A stretch of 64,000 bases of DNA from the NCBI GenBank assembly GCA_003265435.1, contig NOXC01000011.1, positions 1-64,000 of the forward strand, in the 5' to 3' direction. Under the pieces are notes generated by a model that was not told where the DNA came from, did no database searches, and saw only the letters and a program-made list of their open reading frames with translations. Origin of the DNA: Cellvibrionaceae bacterium AOL6. Its GTDB lineage: Bacteria; Pseudomonadota; Gammaproteobacteria; Pseudomonadales; Cellvibrionaceae. The position numbers were made by a program, and so were the translations under genes. Each line of letters opens with the position of its first letter. Positions within the stretch are counted from its first letter, which is position 1. Shown in pieces: positions 54,859-64,000 of the stretch.

Positions 54859-55350
54859 TTGACTACCAACGTGACACTTCGCAAACCCCGACCAACGGAC
54901 GGGCATGCAGTGAATCGTCTCATCGCGCTGTGCCCTCCTCTGGACACCAACTCCACCTACTGCAACCTGCTGCAATGTAGCCATTTTGCCGACACCTCAG
55001 TGTGCGCGGAGCTCAATGGCGCGCTGGTCGGTTTCGTTTCCGGCTATCGACTGCCGGCGCAACCGGACACGCTGTTTATCTGGCAGGTCGCCGTCGGCGA
55101 GGCCGCTCGAGGCCAAGGCTTGGCCAGAACCATGGTCGACCACCTTATTCAGCGTCCAGCAGAAGCATCTCTGCGCTGGCTGCATACCACGATCACCAAC
55201 GACAACGACGCGTCTTGGGCGCTGTTCCGCCGAATAGCGGCCGCGCACGACACCGACATCACCCACAGCGTCGGATTTGAAGAAAAGCTGCATTTCGACG
55301 GGCGTCATGCCACCGAGATGCTGGTTCAGGTCGGCCCCTTCCAGAACTAG
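54859..55350 (+). CDS. ectA: L-2,4-diaminobutyrate N-acetyltransferase
   Basis: A 163-residue GNAT enzyme that acetylates 2,4-diaminobutyrate, the second step of ectoine synthesis. It starts with TTG at 54859, eight bases after AAAGGA; no ATG fits. The family sequence RKPRPTDGHAVNRLIALCPPLDTNSTYCNLLQC-type start and the acetyl-CoA loop VAVGEAARGQGLARTMVDHL are present. The TTG start may lower its translation relative to ectB. It leads an operon ectA-ectB-ectC-ask. Confidence 0.96.
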   Translation: MTTNVTLRKPRPTDGHAVNRLIALCPPLDTNSTYCNLLQCSHFADTSVCAELNGALVGFVSGYRLPAQPDTLFIWQVAVGEAARGQGLARTMVDHLIQRPAEASLRWLHTTITNDNDASWALFRRIAAAHDTDITHSVGFEEKLHFDGRHATEMLVQVGPFQN

Positions 55351-55404
55351 GGGCGGCCACGCAACACCACGCTAACGAATGACTCAATCCAATAGAGGAC
55401 TTGA

Positions 55405-56715
<1,311 letters not shown>

Positions 56716-56771
56716 GCCACAGGACCTGACCCGACGCACGACCGTCCACTTATTCGATTAAGGAACGACAC

Positions 56772-57173
56772 ATGATCGTAAGACAACTTGAAGAAGCACA
56801 GCAAAGCGGCCGTCGCATTGTTGACCCAAAGAAAAACTGGGAGAGCACTCGCTTGCTGCTCAATGACGACAATATGGGCTTTTCATTCCATATTACGACG
56901 ATTTATGCCGGAGCCGACTTCGACATGCATTATCAGAACCACCTGGAATCCGTGTACTGCATTTCCGGAGAAGGTGAAGTTGAGACCCATGCCGATGGCA
57001 AAAAATATGCGATCAAAGCCGGCACAATTTACATTCTCGACAAACACGACAAGCACACTTTGCGCGCCACTACCGAAATGGTGATGGCCTGTGTCTTCAA
57101 CCCTGCACTGAAAGGCACGGAAGTACACAACGCCGAAGGCGCGTATGAACTCGATGCAGACACGATCGCCTAA
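56772..57173 (+). CDS. ectC: L-ectoine synthase
   Basis: A 133-residue cupin enzyme that cyclises N-acetyl-diaminobutyrate to ectoine. [30 protein letters not shown] and the metal-binding cupin strand [22 protein letters not shown] are family hallmarks, with His in KHDKHTLRA. No ectD hydroxylase gene follows, so ectoine rather than hydroxyectoine is the expected product of this locus. Confidence 0.97.
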   Translation: MIVRQLEEAQQSGRRIVDPKKNWESTRLLLNDDNMGFSFHITTIYAGADFDMHYQNHLESVYCISGEGEVETHADGKKYAIKAGTIYILDKHDKHTLRATTEMVMACVFNPALKGTEVHNAEGAYELDADTIA

Positions 57174-57186
57174 CATGGGAGACAAC

Positions 57187-58623
57187 ATGCATACGATAGA
57201 AAAAATTGGCGGCACCTCGATGAGCGATTACGCCTCGGTGCGCGACAATATTGTTTTAAACAAGCAGCTCGGCGACGACCTCTATCATCGCGTCTTTGTG
57301 GTTTCCGCTTATGGTGGCTTGACCAACAGCCTGCTTGAGCACAAAAAATCTGGCCAGCCCGGTGTGTACGCGCTGTTTGCAAGCAGCATGGACGACAACA
57401 GCTGGCGCGATGCGCTGGATCGCGTTCAGTCAGAAATGCGCGACATCAACGCGGCTCTATTTGGTCAAACTGACTTGCTTGAGCTCGCTAACGCCTTTAT
57501 TGACGAGCGTATCAATGATGCGCGCAGCTGCCTCGAAGGGCTGCACGCGCTGTGTACTCACGGCCATTTCGCACTGGAAGCCCATCTCGCGACGGTTCGC
57601 GAGATGCTGGCCAGCCTCGGTGAGGCGCACAGCGCCTGGAACATGGCGACCCTGCTCAAGCGCGATGGCGTCAACGCGACGTTTGTTGACCTGACGGGCT
57701 GGCGAACGGATCAGCATGTCGGCCTCGACGAGCGAATTCGACGTGCCTTCGCCGATAGAGATTTAAGCAAAGAGCTGCCCATCGTCACGGGTTACGCGCA
57801 CGCCGAGACCGGGCTGATGTCGACCTTTGATCGCGGCTACAGCGAGATGACCTTCAGTCGCATTGCCGTCATCACCGATGCCCGGGAAGCCGTAATTCAC
57901 AAAGAATTTCACCTCAGCAGCGCCGACCCCAGACTTGTCGGCGAACGCAATGCCGTACCCATCGGCCGCACAAATTACGACGTTGCCGACCAGCTGGCCA
58001 ACCTCGGTATGGAAGCCATTCATCCCAAGGCGGCCAAAGGCCTGCGCCAAAGCGGCATTCCCTTGCGTGTGAAAAACACTTTTGAACCTGAGCACGCCGG
58101 CACCTTAATTACCGGTGACTACGTGTCCGACACGCCCTGCGTGGAAATTATTGCGGGCTGCAAGGGTGTCTATGCGGTCGAAATTTTCGATCAAGACATG
58201 GCTGGGCAAATTCACGACTACGACCGTGAATTACTGGCCATGATCAAGCGCTATCGCGCGCACATTGTTGCCAAGGACATCAATGCCAATACGATCACGC
58301 ACTTTTTGTCGACGAACCTGAAAACGGTCAAGCGCATTGTCGCGGAAATGGAACAGCGTTTCCCGGATGCAGAGTTCAACCAACAAAAAGTGGCCATCGT
58401 CAGTGCCATCGGCAGCGACATGCAGGTACCAGGCATCCTCGCCAAGACCGTTAAGGCGCTCGCGGACAACAACATCAGTGTCCTCGCCGTGCATCAATCC
58501 ATGCGACAGGTCGATATGCAGTTTATCGTCAGCGAAGCGGATTACGACCTGACGGTGAAAAGCCTGCATGCTTCCCTGGTGGAAGTGCACGATCACGGGC
58601 GAGCCATATGTTTGGCCGGTTAA
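57187..58623 (+). CDS. ask: Ectoine-specific aspartokinase Ask_Ect
   Basis: A 478-residue aspartate kinase. The ATG at 57187 is chosen because GGGAG stands six bases before it and MHTIEKIGGTSMSDY matches the family start; ATGs at 57145 and 57175 lie upstream in frame. The kinase domain (KIGGTSM, FVVSAYGG, GRTNYDVA) is followed by ACT domains (VAIVSAIGSDMQVPG). The enzyme feeds aspartyl phosphate into ectoine synthesis and in known members escapes normal amino-acid feedback. It closes the ectABC-ask operon and overlaps the TPR gene by 16 bases. Confidence 0.95.
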   Translation: MHTIEKIGGTSMSDYASVRDNIVLNKQLGDDLYHRVFVVSAYGGLTNSLLEHKKSGQPGVYALFASSMDDNSWRDALDRVQSEMRDINAALFGQTDLLELANAFIDERINDARSCLEGLHALCTHGHFALEAHLATVREMLASLGEAHSAWNMATLLKRDGVNATFVDLTGWRTDQHVGLDERIRRAFADRDLSKELPIVTGYAHAETGLMSTFDRGYSEMTFSRIAVITDAREAVIHKEFHLSSADPRLVGERNAVPIGRTNYDVADQLANLGMEAIHPKAAKGLRQSGIPLRVKNTFEPEHAGTLITGDYVSDTPCVEIIAGCKGVYAVEIFDQDMAGQIHDYDRELLAMIKRYRAHIVAKDINANTITHFLSTNLKTVKRIVAEMEQRFPDAEFNQQKVAIVSAIGSDMQVPGILAKTVKALADNNISVLAVHQSMRQVDMQFIVSEADYDLTVKSLHASLVEVHDHGRAICLAG

Positions 58624-59513
58624 GCGCAGCCCTCGCGCTGTGGCTCTGCATGGTCGTGCCGGCGGCGGCCGAAGAGGGGCAAAGCCCCTCCGCTGACGCC
58701 GCGGCGGCGGACGCCCGCATCGATTCACTGCAAGAACCGCTCTACAACCCCTTTGTAGAGCGCTATGTGCTCGACGAACTCAAAGCGCTGCGTACCGAGC
58801 AAGCGGCAATGAAGCATGAAATGATGCAGCAGATTGTCGACCGCGAACACAAGTCGGTGGACAGAGCCGTCGCTTACGCGACCGATACGGTCACCTATTT
58901 CTTTTATCTGATCGCGGCCGCGACATCGGTGCTGGTGCTCGTGGGCTGGACCTCTATTCGAGACATCAAAGATCGCGTGCATACCCTCGCAGATGAAGAG
59001 ATCGCGCGCCTGGTCAATGAATATGAACGTCGCCTCGCCAGCATCGAACAGCAACTGACGCAGAAATCGCAGCACATCGATGCGAACCGGGAAGAAATCG
59101 AACTGACGCAAGACATCCAATCGCTTTGGTTGCGCGCTCAGCAAGAAAGCTCTCCCGCGAACCGTGTTTCGATTTACGATCAGATCCTCAAGCTGCGACC
59201 GAGCGACTGCGAAGCCCTCACATACAAGGCGGATTCCGTTTTAGAATTGGGCGAACCTCAGTGGGCGGTCAATCTGTGTCACCAGGCCTTACAGATCGAC
59301 GTGGAAAACAGCCACGCCTATTATCAGCTCGCGTGCGCTTACGCTGCGATGGACCACTTTGACGACGCGATCGTTTACCTCAAGAAAGCCGTGCATCGAG
59401 CAGAGTCCTATCGTGAAGAGATTGCGCAGGACCCTGCTTTGGAGTCCCTGCATACCCATCCCGAGTTTGTGACCCTGGTCGGCTCACCCATCGGTGATGC
59501 ATCGGAATCCTAG
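58608..59513 (+). CDS. Membrane-anchored coiled-coil/TPR protein in the ectoine operon
   Basis: A 301-residue protein of unknown function whose ATG lies inside the end of ask (16-base overlap), so it is very likely translated with the ectoine genes. It has a signal peptide (MFGRLSAALALWLCMVVPAAAEE), a periplasmic stretch, one membrane helix (YFFYLIAAATSVLVLVGW), a cytoplasmic coiled coil (about 120-165) and two to three TPR units (about 185-280; SDCEALTYKADSVLELGEPQWAVNLCHQAL, SHAYYQLACAYAAMDHFDDAIVYL). TPRs bind partner proteins; this one might scaffold enzymes or sense membrane state. No such gene belongs to the standard ectoine set. Confidence 0.8.
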   Translation: MFGRLSAALALWLCMVVPAAAEEGQSPSADAAAADARIDSLQEPLYNPFVERYVLDELKALRTEQAAMKHEMMQQIVDREHKSVDRAVAYATDTVTYFFYLIAAATSVLVLVGWTSIRDIKDRVHTLADEEIARLVNEYERRLASIEQQLTQKSQHIDANREEIELTQDIQSLWLRAQQESSPANRVSIYDQILKLRPSDCEALTYKADSVLELGEPQWAVNLCHQALQIDVENSHAYYQLACAYAAMDHFDDAIVYLKKAVHRAESYREEIAQDPALESLHTHPEFVTLVGSPIGDASES

Positions 59514-59573
59514 CGTAGAGCGTATATCTGCGAGACGCGCGTCACCACCTCGGCCCGGTCTTATCAACCGGCT

Positions 59574-59610
59574 GCTCATTCAATAATACGTGTTGGGCTA
59601 TTGAATGAGC
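59574..59610. promoter_or_regulatory. Perfect inverted repeat upstream of the sucrose genes
   Basis: GCTCATTCAATA (59574-59585) and TATTGAATGAGC (59599-59610) are perfect 12-base arms with a 13-base loop. It lies 61 bases after the TPR gene and about 215 bases before the sucrose synthase start. It may end the ectoine transcript or be an operator; no T tract follows. The rest of 59514-59823 shows no gene. Confidence 0.6.
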
Positions 59611-59823
59611 GCCATCAGGCCCTTAGATACACTTAAAGGGCGCAGGGTGTTCTGAGCACACCTTCAGTACATCCTGCCCCCAATGCCAATGCGTCGGCGT
59701 TTAACGGCGAGCCGCCAGGCGAGCCACGGGACTGTCGGCTGTTTACAGCCGCAAGTATTAGCACAGGTCTCGCCAGCATCAGGTCTCCTCCTGTCGCTCG
59801 CGAGCAGGGAGCATAGAGGGACC

Positions 59824-61965
59824 ATGAACAACGAAGCAGCCAATTCACTTTATATTGCACACATCAGTGTTCACGGCCTTATTCGTGGACACAATCTCGA
59901 ACTCGGTCGCGACGCGGACACCGGGGGCCAAACCAAGTACGTGGTAGACCTTGCCGTCGCGGTCGGTAAACGCGCCGAGGTCGACAAGGTACATCTGTTC
60001 ACACGGCTCGTTGACGACCCGGACGTCGATGATGACTACGCCGCTGCCGAAGAACGCCTCAGCGACGGTGCCGCCATTATTCGTATTGAGTGCGGCCCCA
60101 AGGCCTATCTGCCCAAAGAGCAGCTTTGGGAACATCTCGACGGCTTCGCCGACAATATGATTGAGTTTTTCAACGCTCAAGACCGGCTGCCTGACCTTCT
60201 CCATTCCCATTATGCCGATGCGGGCTATGTCGCCACACGCGTGTCACACGCCACGGGGATTCCCATCGTCCACACCGGGCACAGCCTCGGCCGCGACAAA
60301 CGCCAACGTTTGATGGCCACGGGCATGAGCAGCGCAGCACTCGAAGAGCGCTACAACATGGGGCGGCGTATCGAGGCCGAAGAAGAAGTGCTCGCCAACG
60401 CCAGCCTGGTGATTACGAGCACTCATCAGGAGGTCAACGAACAATACGAGGCCTACGACTTCTATCGGCCCGAGACAATGAAGGTGATCCCACCGGGTAC
60501 AGACCTTAGCCAATTCCACCCTCCCGAGCTCGGCGAGCCTCCGACCAAGGTGGCGCGCTCCATACGGCGCTTCCTCGACGAGCCAGACAAACCCTTAATC
60601 CTCGCGCTGTCGCGCCCCGACCCGCGTAAGAATATTGCCAACCTGCTTTCGGCGTATGGCGAATCGAAAGAGCTGCAAGACATTGCCAACCTCGTCATCA
60701 TTGCGGGTAATCGCGACGACATCCGCAAAATGGATGAGGGCGCGCAAAGCGTGCTCTCCGAACTGTTGGTCTTGATCGACTACTACGACTTGTACGGCAA
60801 AGTGGCACTGCCGAAAAAGCACCTCTCAAGTGAGGTGCCTGCTATTTATCGATTGGCCGCCAGTTCGCGCGGCGTGTTCGTCAACCCCGCCCTGACCGAA
60901 CCGTTTGGATTGACACTCCTGGAAGCCGGCGCAAGCGGGCTCCCTGTCGTCGCGACAGAAAACGGCGGGCCTGTCGACATCATCCGTAATTGCGGCAATG
61001 GCCTGCTCGTCGACCCACTGAGCCCCGACGACATCAGCGCCGCGATTAAGAAAATTATCTTACATGGCGACACCTGGCGAAAATTCAGTAGCAATGGTTT
61101 GAAAAATGTCGAAGCACGCTATTCTTGGGATGCGCATGCCAAAAGCTACATCAAGGCCATTCGCCCGATAGTGCAGGCGACCGAGCAACCCAGTTTTTCT
61201 CCGGCGATTATCAAAGCCTCACGCCGCGTCAACCGTCTCATTATTTCCGACCTCGACAAAACGCTGCTCAGCGACACTCAGGGCCTAAAAGAACTGACCC
61301 GCTTGCTGCGCGAGAAACGCAAAGAGAGCGCCTTTGGCATTGCGACCGCACGCAGACTCGACTCCGTGCTGGGCGTGCTTAAAAAATATGACATCCCGCG
61401 ACCGGATATTCTTATCAGTAGTCTCGGTACCGAAATTCATTACTCCCCCGACCTGAAACCCAGTGTGGATTGGGCGCGCCACGTGGACCACAACTGGAAC
61501 CCCAAGGCCATTCGCCGTATTCTCGACCAGGTCGCGTGCCTGAGCCCCCAACACGACAAAGACCAGAGTCAATTTAAAATTTCATACCATTTAAATAACG
61601 CCGTCGACGATGCCTTGAACTATCAGGACATCGTCTCGCTGCTCAGGCAGGAAGAACAAAGCGTAAATGTATTCCTGTCGAATAACCAGAATCTGGACAT
61701 TACGCCAGCCCGTGCGTCAAAAGGTATGGCACTGCGCTATGTTGCCCAGCTCTGGGATATCCCTTTTGAACATATTCTCGTCGCCGGCGGCGCCGGCACC
61801 GATGAGGACATGCTCAGCGGCAACATGCTGTCCGTCGTCGTCAGTAATCGGCAGCACGAGCCTTTACAAAACCCGTCCGACGAGCAGCACATTTACTACT
61901 CGCAAAAATCCAATGCACTGGGCATTCTCGATGCAATCGAACACTATCGGTTTTTCGAGGAGTAA
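59824..61965 (+). CDS. sps: Sucrose-phosphate synthase with C-terminal HAD domain
   Basis: A 713-residue enzyme that joins UDP- or ADP-glucose with fructose-6-phosphate to give sucrose-6-phosphate. The ATG at 59824 has GAGGG just before it. The GT4 part (about 10-460) has RGHNLELGRDADTGGQTKYV, HSHYADAGYV, TGHSLGRDKRQRL and NPALTEPFGLTLLEA. A HAD domain (about 470-705) starts with DLDKTLL (D476, D478), but the GDSGND-type motif is changed to GGAGTDEDM, so its phosphatase activity is doubtful. A separate phosphatase gene follows three bases later. The arrangement matches sucrose operons of haloalkaliphilic methylotrophs. Confidence 0.94.
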   Translation: MNNEAANSLYIAHISVHGLIRGHNLELGRDADTGGQTKYVVDLAVAVGKRAEVDKVHLFTRLVDDPDVDDDYAAAEERLSDGAAIIRIECGPKAYLPKEQLWEHLDGFADNMIEFFNAQDRLPDLLHSHYADAGYVATRVSHATGIPIVHTGHSLGRDKRQRLMATGMSSAALEERYNMGRRIEAEEEVLANASLVITSTHQEVNEQYEAYDFYRPETMKVIPPGTDLSQFHPPELGEPPTKVARSIRRFLDEPDKPLILALSRPDPRKNIANLLSAYGESKELQDIANLVIIAGNRDDIRKMDEGAQSVLSELLVLIDYYDLYGKVALPKKHLSSEVPAIYRLAASSRGVFVNPALTEPFGLTLLEAGASGLPVVATENGGPVDIIRNCGNGLLVDPLSPDDISAAIKKIILHGDTWRKFSSNGLKNVEARYSWDAHAKSYIKAIRPIVQATEQPSFSPAIIKASRRVNRLIISDLDKTLLSDTQGLKELTRLLREKRKESAFGIATARRLDSVLGVLKKYDIPRPDILISSLGTEIHYSPDLKPSVDWARHVDHNWNPKAIRRILDQVACLSPQHDKDQSQFKISYHLNNAVDDALNYQDIVSLLRQEEQSVNVFLSNNQNLDITPARASKGMALRYVAQLWDIPFEHILVAGGAGTDEDMLSGNMLSVVVSNRQHEPLQNPSDEQHIYYSQKSNALGILDAIEHYRFFEE

Positions 61966-61968
61966 AAT

Positions 61969-62805
61969 ATGACGCGCTCTTCCTATCTCGTCTGTACCGA
62001 CCTCGACCGCACTTTAATTCCGAATGGCTTGCAGGAGGAGTCTGCGCTGGCCCGACCACTGTTCGAACGTCTTATGAACTCAGAAGACATCACCCTCGCT
62101 TATGTCAGCGGGCGGGATCTTGGCTTGGTCGAACAGGCTATTGAGGAATGGTCACTACCCACTCCGGATTACATTATTGCCGACGTCGGCAGCAGCCTGT
62201 ATCGAAACACGCGTCAGGGCTGGCACATGGATTCAAATTGGTCGACCCACATAGGCGAGGACTGGAGCGGGTTAACGGCCGCCGACCTGCATGCCCTACT
62301 CAACCCCGAGGCGCTCACCTTACAGGATGCGGACCGCCAAAAAGCCTTCAAGTTGTGCTACGAAACGCGAGCCGAACAGCTCGAGACCGCGACGCAAAAA
62401 GTGCAAAAAACACTGGACGCGAAGGCCATTAAAGCGCGCTGTATCAGCAGTATCGATGAAACAGAAAATCTCGGCTTACTCGATATCCTGCCTTTACGTG
62501 CAGGTAAACGTCAGGCCATTCTGTTTCTGTCTGAACAACTGGACATCCCGCATGCACGCACTCACTTCTCCGGAGACAGCGGCAATGACATTGATGCACT
62601 CGCCGCGCCATTTAACGGCACCCTCGTCGCCAACGCCACGGCACCCGTCAGAGTCAATGCGTTCGACGCGGCAAAGCAGGAAGGCCACGCGAGCCAATTC
62701 TATCAGGCGCGAGGTCTGCCGGAACTGGAACTAAACGGGCACTATGCGGCAGGCATTGTTGAAGGCCTGCTGCATTTCTTCCCTGAATTTTCAAAAAGAC
62801 TGTAA
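61969..62805 (+). CDS. spp: Sucrose-6-phosphate phosphatase
   Basis: A 278-residue HAD phosphatase that removes the phosphate from sucrose-6-phosphate. Motif I is TDLDRTL (nucleophile D11, general acid D13), motif II VSGRD, and the late motif HFSGDSGNDIDALA is complete, in contrast to the HAD domain of the synthase. It is three bases downstream of sps and 27 before the kinase gene, a clear operon. Confidence 0.93.
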   Translation: MTRSSYLVCTDLDRTLIPNGLQEESALARPLFERLMNSEDITLAYVSGRDLGLVEQAIEEWSLPTPDYIIADVGSSLYRNTRQGWHMDSNWSTHIGEDWSGLTAADLHALLNPEALTLQDADRQKAFKLCYETRAEQLETATQKVQKTLDAKAIKARCISSIDETENLGLLDILPLRAGKRQAILFLSEQLDIPHARTHFSGDSGNDIDALAAPFNGTLVANATAPVRVNAFDAAKQEGHASQFYQARGLPELELNGHYAAGIVEGLLHFFPEFSKRL

Positions 62806-62832
62806 CTCGATATTGTTTGAACAGGAGCCGAC

Positions 62833-63747
62833 ATGAATCAACCTCACGCCGATATGCAAGCCAAGCTCGTCATTCTGGGGGAGGTTCTCTTCGATTGTTT
62901 CCCTGACGGGGAAGCCGTGCTCGGCGGCGCCCCGTTTAACGTCGCCTGGCACCTTCAGGCCTTTGGCATTGCCCCTTTTTTCGTTAGCGCCGTGGGCAAC
63001 GACGCGCTCGGCGAGCGCATACTGAACACGGTGACGCATTGGGGCATGGATACACGAGGAATTTCTCGCGTAGCGCAAGCCACGGGTCAGGTACAAATTC
63101 AGATTGAAAATGGCGAACCTCACTACAGCATCGATGAGCACAGCGCTTACGACGAGATCACTCTGCCCGACACGCTACCTGAAGGTGACCTGATTCTCTA
63201 TCACGGCAGCCTCGCCCTGCGACATCCTCACAACCAGGCGCAACTTCAGTCGCTGATCGATGGCCGTTCACTGAAGCGCTTTATCGATATTAATCTCAGA
63301 GATCCATGGTGGCAGGCTGAGCACTGCCTGGATCTCATCCGCTACGCCGATTGCGTCAAAATCAATCTCGACGAGATGCATGTTCTCGCCGCTGCGGCCG
63401 AGATCTATCACGATGATTGGCTCCAGCGGGCACAACACTTCAAGCAGTATTTCTCCATCGTCAACCTGCTGGTGACTCGCGGCGATCAGGGCGCGACGCT
63501 GATCAACGCAGAGGGCGATACACTGCACACCGGTGAGCCCCCTCATAGCCCTGCCTTTGTCGACAGCGTGGGTGCCGGCGACGCGTTTGCCTCCGTCACA
63601 TTGCTGGGCTACCTTCACAACTGGGACTGGCACACCACGCTGGAGCGAGCTCAGCAATTTGCCAGCTTTATCGTGACCCAGCAGGGAGCTCTATGTCACG
63701 ACCCCAATACCTATCAGGATTTCAAAAACCTGTGGGGTATTTTGTAA
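62833..63747 (+). CDS. Fructokinase (PfkB family)
   Basis: A 304-residue sugar kinase. ILGEVLFDCFPDGEAVLGGAPFNVAWHLQAFG is the PfkB substrate-binding start and DSVGAGDAFASV (near residue 248) holds the catalytic Asp and anion hole. In this operon it most likely phosphorylates fructose released when sucrose is split by the next gene's product, which returns fructose-6-phosphate to sucrose synthesis. The same gene order (sps, spp, fructokinase, amylosucrase) is known from Methylomicrobium alcaliphilum. Confidence 0.9.
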   Translation: MNQPHADMQAKLVILGEVLFDCFPDGEAVLGGAPFNVAWHLQAFGIAPFFVSAVGNDALGERILNTVTHWGMDTRGISRVAQATGQVQIQIENGEPHYSIDEHSAYDEITLPDTLPEGDLILYHGSLALRHPHNQAQLQSLIDGRSLKRFIDINLRDPWWQAEHCLDLIRYADCVKINLDEMHVLAAAAEIYHDDWLQRAQHFKQYFSIVNLLVTRGDQGATLINAEGDTLHTGEPPHSPAFVDSVGAGDAFASVTLLGYLHNWDWHTTLERAQQFASFIVTQQGALCHDPNTYQDFKNLWGIL

Positions 63748-63853
63748 ATTCAGAATTATTGACGGCACTCCGTCACCGCGACTCAGACAGGACGAGCGAC
63801 TCTACGGGCTCACTGCTCTCACAGAAACAGTTAATCGGACACACGGCGACTCT

Positions 63854-64000
63854 ATGTACGAACAGGTTTCTCACGCAACGCTGAACAGTATTCTTGATGA
63901 TATCAATCCGGACATCCGCCAGGGTGAGCTGCGATACTTTTACAGCCGTCTGGGAGCGAATTTTTATGCGATCCATGAATTATTTTTGAAGCTGTACGGC
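63854..64000 (+). CDS. Probable amylosucrase, N-terminal fragment (cut by window end)
   Basis: The first 49 codons are present and the frame is open at the window edge. The end of the fragment, YFYSRLGANFYAIHELFLKLYG, resembles the N-terminal helical region of amylosucrases (a GH13 enzyme that makes glucan from sucrose). The place after a fructokinase in a sucrose operon supports this. The ATG at 63854 has no good ribosome-binding site and the frame stays open upstream to the fructokinase stop, so another start is possible. Confidence 0.65.
   Translation, partial: MYEQVSHATLNSILDDINPDIRQGELRYFYSRLGANFYAIHELFLKLYG

Overview
The window looks like chromosomal DNA of a salt-tolerant, polysaccharide-degrading marine gammaproteobacterium. 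Gene families and style (TonB receptors, RND pumps, OxyR, secreted enzymes with CBM6, thrombospondin-3-like and Gly-rich linkers, ectoine plus sucrose synthesis) fit Cellvibrionales or Oceanospirillales-type organisms; I cannot name the genus. No rRNA, tRNA, CRISPR array, phage or intact insertion sequence was seen.

Layout. 1-9.6 kb: a secreted beta-helix/ricin-type protein, a YidB-like protein, a zinc metallopeptidase, a 1745-residue secreted GH16 glucanase fused to glucan-binding modules and a C-terminal di-haem oxidoreductase (flanked by paired GGGGTCAGACCCC palindromes), and an outer-membrane barrel protein. 9.7-18.1 kb (minus strand): a Hmu-like haem operon of TonB receptor, HmuY-like lipoprotein, ExbB/TolQ-like channel, DUF2149 protein and a CobN/HmuS-type chelatase. 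The chelatase is split in two frames at a run of A residues and carries a His/Asp repeat. 18.3-27.6 kb: an M42-like peptidase, a large hybrid sensor kinase, a porin, ahpC-ahpF and divergent oxyR.

27.9-40.2 kb (plus strand): a TonB receptor followed by a complete RND efflux pump (adaptor, transporter, outer-membrane factor) and a second adaptor/transporter pair. 40.3-46.5 kb: two-component and cyclic-di-GMP signalling genes. 47-52.6 kb: a second giant secreted redox protein joining CBM6, four F5/8C modules, a PQQ-type sugar dehydrogenase, a di-haem cytochrome and a ThuA-like domain, with an apparent signal peptide in its interior. 52.6-53.7 kb: two small heat-shock proteins with a good sigma-32 promoter and a ROSE-like RNA thermometer.

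53.9-64 kb is an osmoadaptation island: ectR diverging from ectA-ectB-ectC-ask plus a membrane TPR protein, then sucrose-phosphate synthase, sucrose-phosphatase, fructokinase and the start of a probable amylosucrase. The same two modules are known from haloalkaliphilic methylotrophs. The ectR-ectA region carries an 18-base sequence that matches, from memory, the published EctR1 operator, plus two further look-alike sites.

The most unusual items are the two sugar-enzyme/cytochrome fusions and the haem-dechelatase operon with its possible recoding site.
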